Below are positions 14,494 to 20,505 of a DNA stretch of 26,781 nucleotides, piece after piece. The first letter of the stretch is position 1; the number at the start of each line of letters is the position of its first letter. The stretch comes from a virus. The position numbers and the translations under genes are program-made. Below the pieces are notes generated by a model that made no database searches, had not been told where the DNA came from, and saw nothing but the letters and a program-made list of their open reading frames with translations. The stretch spans positions 1 through 26,781 of IMG/VR virus record IMGVR_UViG_3300042521_002296; one strand, written 5' to 3'.

Positions 14494-15243
14494 ATGATTA
14501 ATTTTACGGGGCAGGTTGGCACTAAGAGTATCAATAATTTTTTGGCATTTAACGATGAGATGAACATGCGGGGTAAGATGTCAACGGGTCCGCGCTATCG
14601 GCGGATTGATACGGGCACGGTGCTGGAGTCTGTGGCACGGGTGGCTGAAAAGATGGGACACCGTATCGAATCGGTCACGGCGCGGGCATCTGGACGCACT
14701 AGCACTAAGCACGTGGTACGGGTCAGATTCTCTGAGCTGCGCGGAACGGGTGATGACAGGTATTTCCCGGAGCTCGTACTGTTCAACTCCTATGATGGCG
14801 AGCAATCACTCAAGTTGAGCACGGGACTTTTTAGGCTGATTTGTAGCAATGGCCTAACCATCGGTGAGGGTATCACGGAACACGATAGGGTACGCCACGT
14901 GCAGGGACCCATGACTGAGGACTTCATCAAGAGGATGGACTACCAGATTGCCGCGTGTATCAGTGCCCTTGAGAATATCAGCGGGACCGTGCAGCGCCTG
15001 CAGAATACGCCGCTTACCATGGTGGCTGAGCTCAAGGTGGTCAATGGGCTGGGACTCTCTAAGCGCATGCAGAAGGCCCTGTCAGGTGTACGGGCGGGCC
15101 GGTACGGGCGGGACACCGCACCAAATATGTGGGCATTCTACAACGCGGTCAATGAGGTCCTGCGGCGCGGCGGGCGTGGCGGACTGGCCAATGAGGTCCG
15201 TAATGATGGACTCCTACAGACGATTGAGCAACTGGCGGCCTAG
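14494..15243 (+). CDS. DUF932-family protein
   Basis: A 249-residue protein of the DUF932 family, which is frequent on phages and plasmids and has no settled biochemical role. Its signature is FSELRGTGDDRYFPELVLFN, then SYDGEQSLKLSTGLFRLICS and the word SNGLTIGEG. The N-terminal part carries conserved basic positions, and the C-terminal part is helical and basic (RMQKALSGVRAGRYG...). Homologues are often found near replication or anti-defence genes. The start at 14494 is used because the promoter B -10 covers the earlier GTG. The ribosome binding site is poor (GGGGG at about 7 bases). The gene stands as a unit between promoter B and the hairpin at 15263-15292. Confidence 0.82.
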   Translation: MINFTGQVGTKSINNFLAFNDEMNMRGKMSTGPRYRRIDTGTVLESVARVAEKMGHRIESVTARASGRTSTKHVVRVRFSELRGTGDDRYFPELVLFNSYDGEQSLKLSTGLFRLICSNGLTIGEGITEHDRVRHVQGPMTEDFIKRMDYQIAACISALENISGTVQRLQNTPLTMVAELKVVNGLGLSKRMQKALSGVRAGRYGRDTAPNMWAFYNAVNEVLRRGGRGGLANEVRNDGLLQTIEQLAA

Positions 15244-15262
15244 TATTATCCATGCGGCGGAG

Positions 15263-15292
15263 CCGGGTCGATGTCAGTAGTGAATCGACCGG
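15263..15292. other. Intergenic hairpin
   Basis: GGTCGAT and ATCGACC pair perfectly around an 11-base loop, extended by CCG/CGG with one bulged G. No T tract follows on either strand, so it is not a standard intrinsic terminator. It lies between the DUF932 stop and the next gene, where it may protect the 3' end of the transcript. Confidence 0.45.
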
Positions 15293-15318
15293 TCTCCACC
15301 ACCACTAGGAGGAACCCC

Positions 15319-15552
15319 GTGAGTGATGAATTCGATTGGCAGCTGGCAATTGAAACGCCTAAGCAATTAGGTGTATGGCCGACAAGGAAACCGCGTGAGT
15401 TTATTGAGGTAGTAACACAGGAACTGGAGGATGCGAATGGATGCGATTGGGATTCTATCAGGCGTGCCTGCCCTTACTGTCACGGCAGTAACGCTAGCCC
15501 TTGGGACCATTATGTTTATCATAGCGGTCGGCCTGCTACGGCAAAGGATTAA
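15319..15552 (+). CDS. Small CxxC-containing protein
   Basis: A 77-residue protein started by GTG at 15319. AGGAGG six bases upstream strongly supports this start over an in-frame ATG at 15271. The C-terminal half has RACPYCHGSNASPWDHYVYH, with a CxxC knuckle plus two His that could bind zinc. The remaining sequence is acidic and helical (KPREFIEVVTQELED). I do not recognise a family. The last 116 bases are shared in another frame with the membrane protein at 15437. Confidence 0.66.
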   Translation: MSDEFDWQLAIETPKQLGVWPTRKPREFIEVVTQELEDANGCDWDSIRRACPYCHGSNASPWDHYVYHSGRPATAKD

Positions 15553-15643
15553 TGGCGGCGCGGCGGCGGAGGCGGGGGGGTCAAAGGCCCCGCGGCTGCG
15601 GCTGGTCGACCAGAAAAAAAGTACTCAAGTTGTGGTCAAATAA
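15437..15643 (+). CDS. Small membrane protein, overlapping gene
   Basis: A 68-residue frame from ATG at 15437 with GGAGG six bases upstream. Residues 4-36 are hydrophobic (ILSGVPALTVTAVTLALGTI, MFIIAVGLL), followed by basic and Ala/Gly-rich sequence ending in KKSTQVVVK. Its first 116 bases overlap the CxxC gene in a different frame, and its 3' part carries sigma-28-type promoter C. The good ribosome binding site and clean membrane span argue for translation. The alternative is that it is only an accidental open frame of the CxxC gene. Confidence 0.52.
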   Translation: MDAIGILSGVPALTVTAVTLALGTIMFIIAVGLLRQRINGGAAAEAGGSKAPRLRLVDQKKSTQVVVK

Positions 15644-15652
15644 TGCCGATAA
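15625..15652 (+). promoter_or_regulatory. Sigma-28-type promoter C
   Basis: TCAAGTTG (six of eight) is followed after 12 bases by GCCGATAA (eight of eight). Its start would be near 15659, directly at the Shine-Dalgarno of the gene at 15669. The 19 bases that end in CCGATAAGG are identical in 18 positions to those of promoter D. Confidence 0.65.
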
Positions 15653-15668
15653 GGCGGCAGGAGGTATG

Positions 15669-15842
15669 ATGTCAAGGCTTTTTTCTAGTAGCGGTGAGGC
15701 GGCGCAGACGGCGCACGAGAGGTGGCAGGCGCGTATCAGGGCCCATAGGCTCAAGTTATCCCTGCTGAAGATTAATCAGTTGATACAAGAGATGCGTGAT
15801 TGTTACGGTTCAGAACACAACAAGAAGGAGGAGAATGTATGA
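15669..15842 (+). CDS. Small basic helical protein
   Basis: A 57-residue protein with AGGAGG directly upstream; two ATG codons stand side by side, and the second (15669) has the better spacing. It has a long amphipathic helix rich in Arg, Lys and Gln (HERWQARIRAHRLKLSLLKI, then NQLIQEMRDCYGSEHNKKEE). A longer open frame from 15552 would run through promoter C and is not preferred. Its stop overlaps the next ATG. It may bind nucleic acid because of its positive charge, but nothing more can be said. Confidence 0.62.
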   Translation: MSRLFSSSGEAAQTAHERWQARIRAHRLKLSLLKINQLIQEMRDCYGSEHNKKEENV

Positions 15843-16090
15843 GTACGGAACGTGCAATTATCAGGGTCTTGGGTGAGGCGGCGGTCACTGGCCAGTTCAT
15901 TGGGATAGACTTTATCAAGGGCGATGGCAGCCTTCGCTCGATGGTCTGTAAGGTGGGTCCGGATGCGCTGGACAGGCTGGGCCGGGATATCATCACGGTC
16001 TTCGATGTCCGTGCCAAGGGATACCGTAGCTTTAATATTAATAGCGTGGTCTATCTCACGCATAATGACACTAACACCTTCGGATTCTAG
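15839..16090 (+). CDS. SH3-like small phage protein
   Basis: An 83-residue protein from ATG at 15839, preceded by GGAGG seven bases upstream and overlapping the previous stop (ATGA). The pattern IDFIKGDGSLRSMVCKVG, then VFDVRAKGYRSFNINSVVYL is that of a small phage family with a predicted SH3-like barrel, in which F-x-K-x-D-G-x-x-R and GYRSxNxxxV are conserved. Its role is not established; members are found with early or middle genes of many podoviruses. Confidence 0.72.
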   Translation: MSTERAIIRVLGEAAVTGQFIGIDFIKGDGSLRSMVCKVGPDALDRLGRDIITVFDVRAKGYRSFNINSVVYLTHNDTNTFGF

Positions 16091-16101
16091 GAGGGGCGGC
16101 G

Positions 16102-16320
16102 ATGAGTAGCAACAAGTACCGGGTAGTACCGATGACGATTGAGGAGCAGGACGGTGACGGGCTGGCCGTCACGCAGGTAAAGCACGCCGCGGACGAGGAT
16201 GCCGTGGAATTCTGGGCGGTGCAGCAGCGTGAGGACGGGCGGTGGTACACCGTGGATGACTTCCATTCACTGTCCGATGCCGAGGAATTCTTGCAACAAC
16301 TGATTGATGGAGATGAGTGA
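16102..16320 (+). CDS. Small acidic protein of unknown function
   Basis: A 72-residue acidic protein (VTQVKHAADEDAVEFWAVQQ, REDGRWYTVDDFHSLSDAEE). AGGAGGGG lies about 6 bases before the ATG. A beta-alpha plan with a WYTVDDF strand suggests a compact fold. Its acidity would suit a DNA-mimic or a protein-binding role, but that is speculative. The stop overlaps the next start region. Confidence 0.66.
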   Translation: MSSNKYRVVPMTIEEQDGDGLAVTQVKHAADEDAVEFWAVQQREDGRWYTVDDFHSLSDAEEFLQQLIDGDE

Positions 16321-16544
16321 TGAATAAGTTCTTCGTGATTAGAAAAGATGGCAGCCTTGCTGCGGCACAGTCCAGCCTCGGCGGAGCGATGGATTACATG
16401 GGCGCGGGCCGGCTGCTCTATATGGGCACCCCCACTGAGGCAACGGCAATCATGCGGACGCTGGGTCATAAGGGAGCTGCGATACCTGAGGCGGGGGCAC
16501 TGTTGGCCATAGGACTGGATGCCAGTGAGGGGCGGGAGCTGTGA
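16320..16544 (+). CDS. Small protein of unknown function
   Basis: A 74-residue protein from ATG at 16320, right at the previous stop codon, with GGAG about 8 bases before it. The N-terminus FFVIRKDGSLAAAQSSLGGA and the later Ala/Gly-rich part suggest a small alpha/beta protein; it has no membrane span or metal motif. I do not recognise it. Confidence 0.62.
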   Translation: MNKFFVIRKDGSLAAAQSSLGGAMDYMGAGRLLYMGTPTEATAIMRTLGHKGAAIPEAGALLAIGLDASEGREL

Positions 16545-16567
16545 GAGTGGTAGGTTTGCTGTAACAC

Positions 16568-16573
16568 TATAAT
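16568..16573 (+). promoter_or_regulatory. Possible -10 hexamer before the gene at 16595
   Basis: A perfect TATAAT lies in a 50-base gap between genes. No -35 or extended -10 was found with it, so the evidence is weak. Confidence 0.25.
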
Positions 16574-16594
16574 CACAAGCGGGGTTGGTGAAAA

Positions 16595-16879
16595 GTGCAA
16601 ACAATAAGCAGGGATAATTTTTTTCAGGTGTTCCAGGATTACTTGGACTACCGATATGGTACTCACACCATGGGCAACATGATGATAACCAGTAGCCGTA
16701 TCCTTACTAGCTGCATGACACCCCGTAGTCAGGACGCCGAGCTGGAGAAGTGGATATATGATGAGGAGTGCGGCGGGCGTGTGATGACCAGTCAGGACGG
16801 GCTGACGGTCGGCATAACTGAGGCAGGCCGCGAGGCCTACACCAAGATTAGTGCGTTCTATAGGAGGGAATACCCATGA
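16595..16879 (+). CDS. Protein of unknown function
   Basis: A 94-residue protein starting with GTG at 16595, with GGTGAAAA upstream. It is mostly helical at the N-terminus (SRDNFFQVFQDYLDYRYGTH, TMGNMMITSSRIL) and then carries a charged strand-turn region (WIYDEECGGRVMTSQDGLTV) and ends with REYP. The last part has the shape of a winged-helix-like C-terminus (TEAGREAYTKISAFYRR), where an I-T-E-A-G-R-E-A-Y motif is typical for small wHTH proteins. Its stop overlaps the next ATG. Confidence 0.62.
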   Translation: MQTISRDNFFQVFQDYLDYRYGTHTMGNMMITSSRILTSCMTPRSQDAELEKWIYDEECGGRVMTSQDGLTVGITEAGREAYTKISAFYRREYP

Positions 16880-17283
16880 GTACGACGACATTCATTATCA
16901 GTGCCTTTCGCTGGGAGTACGCGCCGCCACTTAATCAGGCGAGGACCAGACGACTGGACTTCATGCTGCGGGGCGCGGGCATTGCTACTGTCCCTGTTAT
17001 GGACAGCTACGAGGGCGTGCTGGAGTCCAGCCTATTGGTTCCACCCAATGACAAGGCCGCTGGTGATGTGAGAGGGCTGCTCCTTCGGGCCGCCGAGAAC
17101 TGGGAGCGGGATAGTATCCTAGAGTTTAATAAGGATGGGGATGCGTGGCTGGTGTTCACTAGGGGCAGGCCGGATGAGTACCTCGGCAAGCTGGTGATAG
17201 GTGACACCCTTCCGAAGGGAACAATCGCATTCACCAGACTACCTGATGGTCGTTTTATCTACACGAAGAAGGAGACACCATGA
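16876..17283 (+). CDS. Conserved phage protein, possibly DUF3293-like
   Basis: A 135-residue protein from ATG at 16876, preceded by AGGAGG seven bases upstream. The plan is a first strand FIISAFRWEYAPPLNQARTR, then LDFMLRGAGIATVPVMDSYE, VLESSLLVP, a helix (VRGLLLRAAENWERDSILEF) and a last strand pair (DAWLVFTRGRPDEYLGKLVI). An N-x-x-R near the start, a variable loop and an E-S-S/F-L-V segment are seen in DUF3293-type proteins. Their function is not known. The match is from memory of motif order and needs a profile search. Confidence 0.62.
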   Translation: MSTTTFIISAFRWEYAPPLNQARTRRLDFMLRGAGIATVPVMDSYEGVLESSLLVPPNDKAAGDVRGLLLRAAENWERDSILEFNKDGDAWLVFTRGRPDEYLGKLVIGDTLPKGTIAFTRLPDGRFIYTKKETP

Positions 17284-17561
17284 GCGTTAAGCAATTTATC
17301 TTTAAGGACAGCTACGATAACCACCATGGTACCGGCGAGGGCAACTACTGCGTGGCCGTGTCCGGAGACGCACTGATTAGGGATACGGGCAATGGCGTGA
17401 CCGTGCGGGTAACCGGAATAAAGAAGCCCCTGTCCCTTGACTATAGTCAGCTGCGTGACCTGCTACGCTGCGCTAGGATGCTGGACTATGAGCAGAAACT
17501 ATCCGGGCAGCACCTGCTCGATGGCTCGGTGATGTATGTGCTCGCCGATGAGGGGAAATGA
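17280..17561 (+). CDS. Small protein of unknown function
   Basis: A 93-residue protein whose ATG overlaps the previous stop (ATGA). The sequence starts with MSVKQFIFKDSYDNHHGTGE, has a beta-rich middle (ALIRDTGNGVTVRVTGIKKP) and ends with a helix and a strand (LDYSQLRDLLRCARMLDYEQ, SVMYVLADEGK). No family is recognised. It is part of a run of coupled small genes from 16595 to 18446. Confidence 0.66.
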   Translation: MSVKQFIFKDSYDNHHGTGEGNYCVAVSGDALIRDTGNGVTVRVTGIKKPLSLDYSQLRDLLRCARMLDYEQKLSGQHLLDGSVMYVLADEGK

Positions 17562-17562
17562 G

Positions 17563-17721
17563 ATGGACTTTCGTAGCATTGATGAGCTGCTCCTATATGT
17601 CCGGGCCAATCGTCTGGCCTACTCCACGGTATCCTACCGAGATACGCGGCTGGTAATCGTGGCCCTTAAGGGAGGCAGTGATAGCTATCTGTTCAACGAG
17701 TACACGGGGGACCGGGAATGA
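17563..17721 (+). CDS. Small protein of unknown function
   Basis: A 52-residue protein from ATG at 17563, with GAGGGGAAA about 8 bases upstream. Beginning at an in-frame GTG or ATG further upstream would overlap the preceding gene and have no better ribosome binding site. The sequence MDFRSIDELLLYVRANRLAY, then RDTRLVIVALKGGSDSYLFN fits a small alpha/beta fold. Its stop overlaps the start of the next gene. Confidence 0.58.
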   Translation: MDFRSIDELLLYVRANRLAYSTVSYRDTRLVIVALKGGSDSYLFNEYTGDRE

Positions 17722-17885
17722 TTACGCTCATAGTCGTTGGCTCATTACTCTTAATCGGTACACTTATTGCAGACAACATTAGGGTACCAACCGACACCGC
17801 GGGCGATGGCTTTTCGCCCGACAAGATGAGGATGCTATCATACCGCGAGCTGAGGAAGGAGCGGCGTAAGGATGTACATAATTAA
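17718..17885 (+). CDS. Small membrane protein
   Basis: A 55-residue frame from ATG at 17718, overlapping the previous stop (ATGA). Residues 3-18 (TLIVVGSLLLIGTLIA) form one membrane span. The rest is hydrophilic and ends in a strongly basic tail (YRELRKERRKDVHN). Its last 14 bases overlap the next gene. The frame fills the only gap between its neighbours, which supports that it is real. Confidence 0.58.
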   Translation: MITLIVVGSLLLIGTLIADNIRVPTDTAGDGFSPDKMRMLSYRELRKERRKDVHN

Positions 17886-18147
17886 GGGAGAGAACGGGGA
17901 TACCACCCCGGTATTCATTAATAGAATTGATGGCGGAGACTCTGAGTTTACCGCCGATGGTGTCAGGCTACTGGCTATCTCAGAGGATGGAATCAGTATT
18001 AGGGTGGGGCGCAAGGCCGTGCTCCTAAGTGAGAGGGAGGCTCGCGCACTCTTCGCCCTGCTGCACACCATGAACGTGGACACTGACGGAAGACTAGGGG
18101 CACCGGCTATCTATCAACTCAAGAAGGACACGGGGGTACCATTCTAA
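17872..18147 (+). CDS. Small protein of unknown function
   Basis: A 91-residue protein. Its first part is a series of beta strands (MYIIKGENGDTTPVFINRID, GVRLLAISEDGISIRVGRKA), then a helix (SEREARALFALLHTMNV), then a short tail. AAGGAG lies about 14 bases before the ATG and GTAAGG directly before it, so initiation may depend on coupling to the previous gene. No family is recognised. Confidence 0.66.
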   Translation: MYIIKGENGDTTPVFINRIDGGDSEFTADGVRLLAISEDGISIRVGRKAVLLSEREARALFALLHTMNVDTDGRLGAPAIYQLKKDTGVPF

Positions 18148-18446
18148 TGCAGGGCAGGCATGACCTCATTGTAACGCTGGCGAATCTATCAATGGATGCG
18201 ATGACCGAGGAGGAGATTATCCGGCTATGCCCGGCTGACTATGGGAGCGAGGTAACGGAGGACCACCTCAACTATATCTGGGATGTTATCTATACCGAGT
18301 ATGATGACATGGGTGATGATGAGCTGCATCAATTAGTGCAGCGCATTGAGGATGAGCGGCGCAGGGATATCATGAGTAGATGGATGGAGGGAGAGAGCGA
18401 CGAGGAGCCGGTCACTATACCGAATCCAGGCCGCACGCTCCACTAG
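18147..18446 (+). CDS. Small acidic helical protein
   Basis: A 99-residue acidic protein with ATG at 18147 overlapping the previous stop by one base (TAATG). It is almost entirely helical (LIVTLANLSMDAMTEEEIIR, DVIYTEYDDMGDDELHQLVQ, RIEDERRRDIMSRWMEGES). No motif or membrane span is visible. It closes the run of coupled genes that began at 16595. Confidence 0.65.
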   Translation: MQGRHDLIVTLANLSMDAMTEEEIIRLCPADYGSEVTEDHLNYIWDVIYTEYDDMGDDELHQLVQRIEDERRRDIMSRWMEGESDEEPVTIPNPGRTLH

Positions 18447-18492
18447 CCGTGTGTGTGTACTAATTATAGACAGAGGCTGGGAGGTTGGTCAA

Positions 18493-18894
18493 GTGTTTTG
18501 TTTACCCCACAGAGTATCCCTTGTGCTGGCCGTCGAGGGAATACCCGTGCGCTGGGAGACCATCAAGGTACCCAATCCATCGGGCAGCTGCCCATTCTGC
18601 CGGGCCAACAAGGAGGGGGAGGCCTCCGTAAAAAAGGCACTGGACAGGTGGATACAGGCGGCCCGCATGGACCCGAAGATTTTAACAGATAGTCCTAAAG
18701 TTTCCTCAAATAATTCCGATAAGGAGAGTGGCGTGGATTTCAAGACACAACAACTGAACAAGGAAAAGCAGCGGGTAGAGAGCAACCGCAAGATAGTGCA
18801 GGGCCTCAAGGGTAATAGTATTCCTAACAACAACAAGAGATTGAGCAATGAGTCAGCATCCCCAAAGAAACCAAATCACCTTAGGATTGTTTAA
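18493..18894 (+). CDS. Protein with a CxxC knuckle and a basic low-complexity tail
   Basis: A 133-residue frame from GTG at 18493, chosen because GGGAGG lies eight bases upstream; an in-frame GTG at 18451 has no such site. The first half has strands LVLAVEGIPVRWETIKVPNP followed by SGSCPFCRANKEGEASVKKA, where CPFC could bind a metal. After residue 75 the sequence turns into Ser, Asn, Lys and Gln-rich low complexity. Sigma-28-type promoter D is embedded in this second half, so codon choice there is constrained by the promoter and the tail may be a spacer. The gene could also end functionally earlier in evolution. Function unknown. Confidence 0.55.
   Translation: MFCLPHRVSLVLAVEGIPVRWETIKVPNPSGSCPFCRANKEGEASVKKALDRWIQAARMDPKILTDSPKVSSNNSDKESGVDFKTQQLNKEKQRVESNRKIVQGLKGNSIPNNNKRLSNESASPKKPNHLRIV
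18696..18722 (+). promoter_or_regulatory. Sigma-28-type promoter D
   Basis: TAAAGTTT (eight of eight) is followed after 11 bases by TCCGATAA (seven of eight). Transcription would start near 18729. It lies inside the coding sequence of the preceding gene and upstream of the exported ClpP-like gene at 18899. Confidence 0.72.
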
Positions 18895-18898
18895 CATT

Positions 18899-19600
18899 AT
18901 GAAATACTTTAGTACACTACTTATCTCCCTGCTCATCGGTGCCGCCAGTGCGTCAGCCGGTATGGTCGTGGACATGACGGGGCCACGCACCCTTCGCGTT
19001 GAGGGCGTCATCTTGGGCAATGCCCTTGACCTAGCCCATAAGGTGGAGCGGATGTCCAGCGAGAGTCAGGAACCTATCGACCTGCTTATCAATAGTCCGG
19101 GCGGTAGCGTGGAGGCTGGCCTTCAGTTGGTCGAGGCTATGCACATTGCTCAGAACCGGGGCGTTACCATTCGCTGCGCCGTCAGTACGCTGGCCGCCAG
19201 TATGGCATTCGTTATTCTTAATGAGTGTGATGAGCGATATGCCCTGTCCAACTCCCTACTCCTGTTCCACCCGGCTCGGGCCATGCTGATGTTCGCCGTA
19301 ATCAAGGCTGACGATGCCCGTAAGATGTCAGAGGACCTTGAATTTGTTGACGCTCTCATTACTGATATGCTTGAGGAGGGAATGGGCGTGGTGACTGCCC
19401 AGCAGAAGTCCTGGTACCAGTACCACTTTACCAAGGAGACACTCTGGACCGCATCGCACCTCTCTCATGAGGTTCCTAACTCTAGTTGGATTGTGATTGT
19501 GTCTGACATCAAGGCCAAGGGCGGTCTCTTCGGTAATGATAATGTGAAAGAGAATGCTGAGGGTATCAAGAACTTTCTTAAGCAGAGGGGTAACCAGTGA
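18899..19600 (+). CDS. Exported ClpP-like serine protease
   Basis: A 233-residue ClpP/crotonase-fold protein. ATG at 18899 starts a clear signal peptide (MKYFSTLLISLLIGAASASA, likely cut after Ala20), so this start is preferred over ATG at 18848. The core shows DLLINSPGGSVEAGLQLVEA (the ClpP S-x-G-G strand), the nucleophile in VSTLAASMAFVI (Ser101) and the His in LLFHPAR (His124). The third catalytic position, Asp in ClpP, aligns with Glu in TKETLWTAS. A periplasmic ClpP-like enzyme is odd: ClpP normally works in the cytoplasm with an unfolding ATPase. It may act on envelope proteins at entry or lysis, or block superinfection. The stop overlaps the next GTG. Confidence 0.78.
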   Translation: MKYFSTLLISLLIGAASASAGMVVDMTGPRTLRVEGVILGNALDLAHKVERMSSESQEPIDLLINSPGGSVEAGLQLVEAMHIAQNRGVTIRCAVSTLAASMAFVILNECDERYALSNSLLLFHPARAMLMFAVIKADDARKMSEDLEFVDALITDMLEEGMGVVTAQQKSWYQYHFTKETLWTASHLSHEVPNSSWIVIVSDIKAKGGLFGNDNVKENAEGIKNFLKQRGNQ

Positions 19601-19899
19601 GCAAGGGCAGTCCACGTATCGTGGTTCGACTAACCCCCGAGGAGATGGTGTTCGTGCAGGCCGCGGCTGATACCACATCAGTGGATGTTAAGAAGCTGGC
19701 TAAGATGGGCGTACTGCGCGAGGCCATGGACATTAGAAATAAACTTGTAGAGCACTTGAAGCAGGAGCACTCCCGCCGTGGCGAATCCGGAAAGACAGAG
19801 TCTTCAGTACCTGTACAGGGTAGCGAATCACAGGGCGTTTCGGGCGATTCATTACACGAACAGTCGCAGGCAGGCGACGATACTGGGGCCGGGACCTAA
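19597..19899 (+). CDS. Ribbon-helix-helix-type DNA-binding protein
   Basis: A 100-residue protein from GTG at 19597, overlapping the ClpP-like stop, with AGAGGGG upstream. Residues 6-50 follow the ribbon-helix-helix plan: strand RIVVRLTP, helix EEMVFVQAAADTTSV, turn, helix DVKKLAKMGVLREAMDIRNK. Such proteins bind DNA as dimers through the strand. Residues 62-100 are low complexity (Ser, Gly, Gln, Glu) and share DNA with the gene at 19778 in another frame. It may act as a regulator of the phage gene programme; the target is unknown. Confidence 0.6.
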   Translation: MSKGSPRIVVRLTPEEMVFVQAAADTTSVDVKKLAKMGVLREAMDIRNKLVEHLKQEHSRRGESGKTESSVPVQGSESQGVSGDSLHEQSQAGDDTGAGT

Positions 19900-19999
19900 C
19901 CCGGAATACTATGTTGGGTATTACGATGGCTCCAATAGACTGGAGACATTCGACGCCGGTGGCGCGGACTGGGTTTTCTTGGCATCATTCATTGACTAA
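19778..19999 (+). CDS. Small protein overlapping the RHH gene
   Basis: A 73-residue frame from GTG at 19778, with AGGAG about 9 bases upstream. It overlaps the last 122 bases of the RHH gene in another frame. The N-terminus is basic (ANPERQSLQYLYRVANHRAF) and the C-terminal half, PNPEYYVGYYDGSNRLETFD, then AGGADWVFLASFID, is protein-like and lies outside the overlap. No family is recognised. That the overlapping partner is low complexity argues that this frame constrains the sequence. Confidence 0.52.
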   Translation: MANPERQSLQYLYRVANHRAFRAIHYTNSRRQATILGPGPNPEYYVGYYDGSNRLETFDAGGADWVFLASFID

Positions 20000-20007
20000 G
20001 GAGTAGT

Positions 20008-20505
20008 ATGAGCGCGAAACATTTTGATGAGGGAAAGCCTGACCTCTCTCTGATTCCATCCGTGGCGGAGGAGGCGATGGCTAGGGCCATGATGTATGGC
20101 ACCAATAAGTATGGAAGGTATAACTATTGTAATGGTCACGAGGCAGGCAAGTTAATTGCCAGTGCGAAGCGGCATCTGTCCGCATGGTATAATGGAGAGG
20201 AGAATGATAAGGAGTCAGGCGTCAGTCACCTCGGTCATGCCATGTGCAACATTGCTATGCTGCTGCGCCAGATTGAATTGGGTACCATGAAGGATGATAG
20301 ATATTCCCCCGAGAAGGTGGAGGCGGCCCCCATGGCTGAGGACTATAAGATGGTCTATATGGTTGATGAGAAGCGTGGGGCCACCGAGTACCACTACTAC
20401 GACCATGAGAGTAGGCTGTCCAAGGCTGCTCCAAAGAAAGACCTGACCGCTGCGGATATGTTTGCCGCGGTCGCCGCACAGGTTCAGAGGGTAAAGTATG
20501 AGTAA
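20008..20505 (+). CDS. dATP/dGTP pyrophosphohydrolase-like protein (DUF5664/PF18909 type)
   Basis: A 165-residue protein. The first 95 residues show the family's order of motifs: FDEGKPDLSLIP, then AMARAMMYGTNKYGRYNYCN, then AKRHLSAWYNGEENDKESGV and SHLGHAMCNIAMLL. Proteins of this type are all-alpha NTP pyrophosphohydrolases related to MazG, acting on purine deoxynucleotides. Residues 100-165 are a non-conserved, partly acidic extension. A role in altering the host dNTP pool during replication fits its place before the nuclease and the polymerase. AAGGAG lies seven bases before the ATG. The stop overlaps the next start. Confidence 0.72.
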   Translation: MSAKHFDEGKPDLSLIPSVAEEAMARAMMYGTNKYGRYNYCNGHEAGKLIASAKRHLSAWYNGEENDKESGVSHLGHAMCNIAMLLRQIELGTMKDDRYSPEKVEAAPMAEDYKMVYMVDEKRGATEYHYYDHESRLSKAAPKKDLTAADMFAAVAAQVQRVKYE

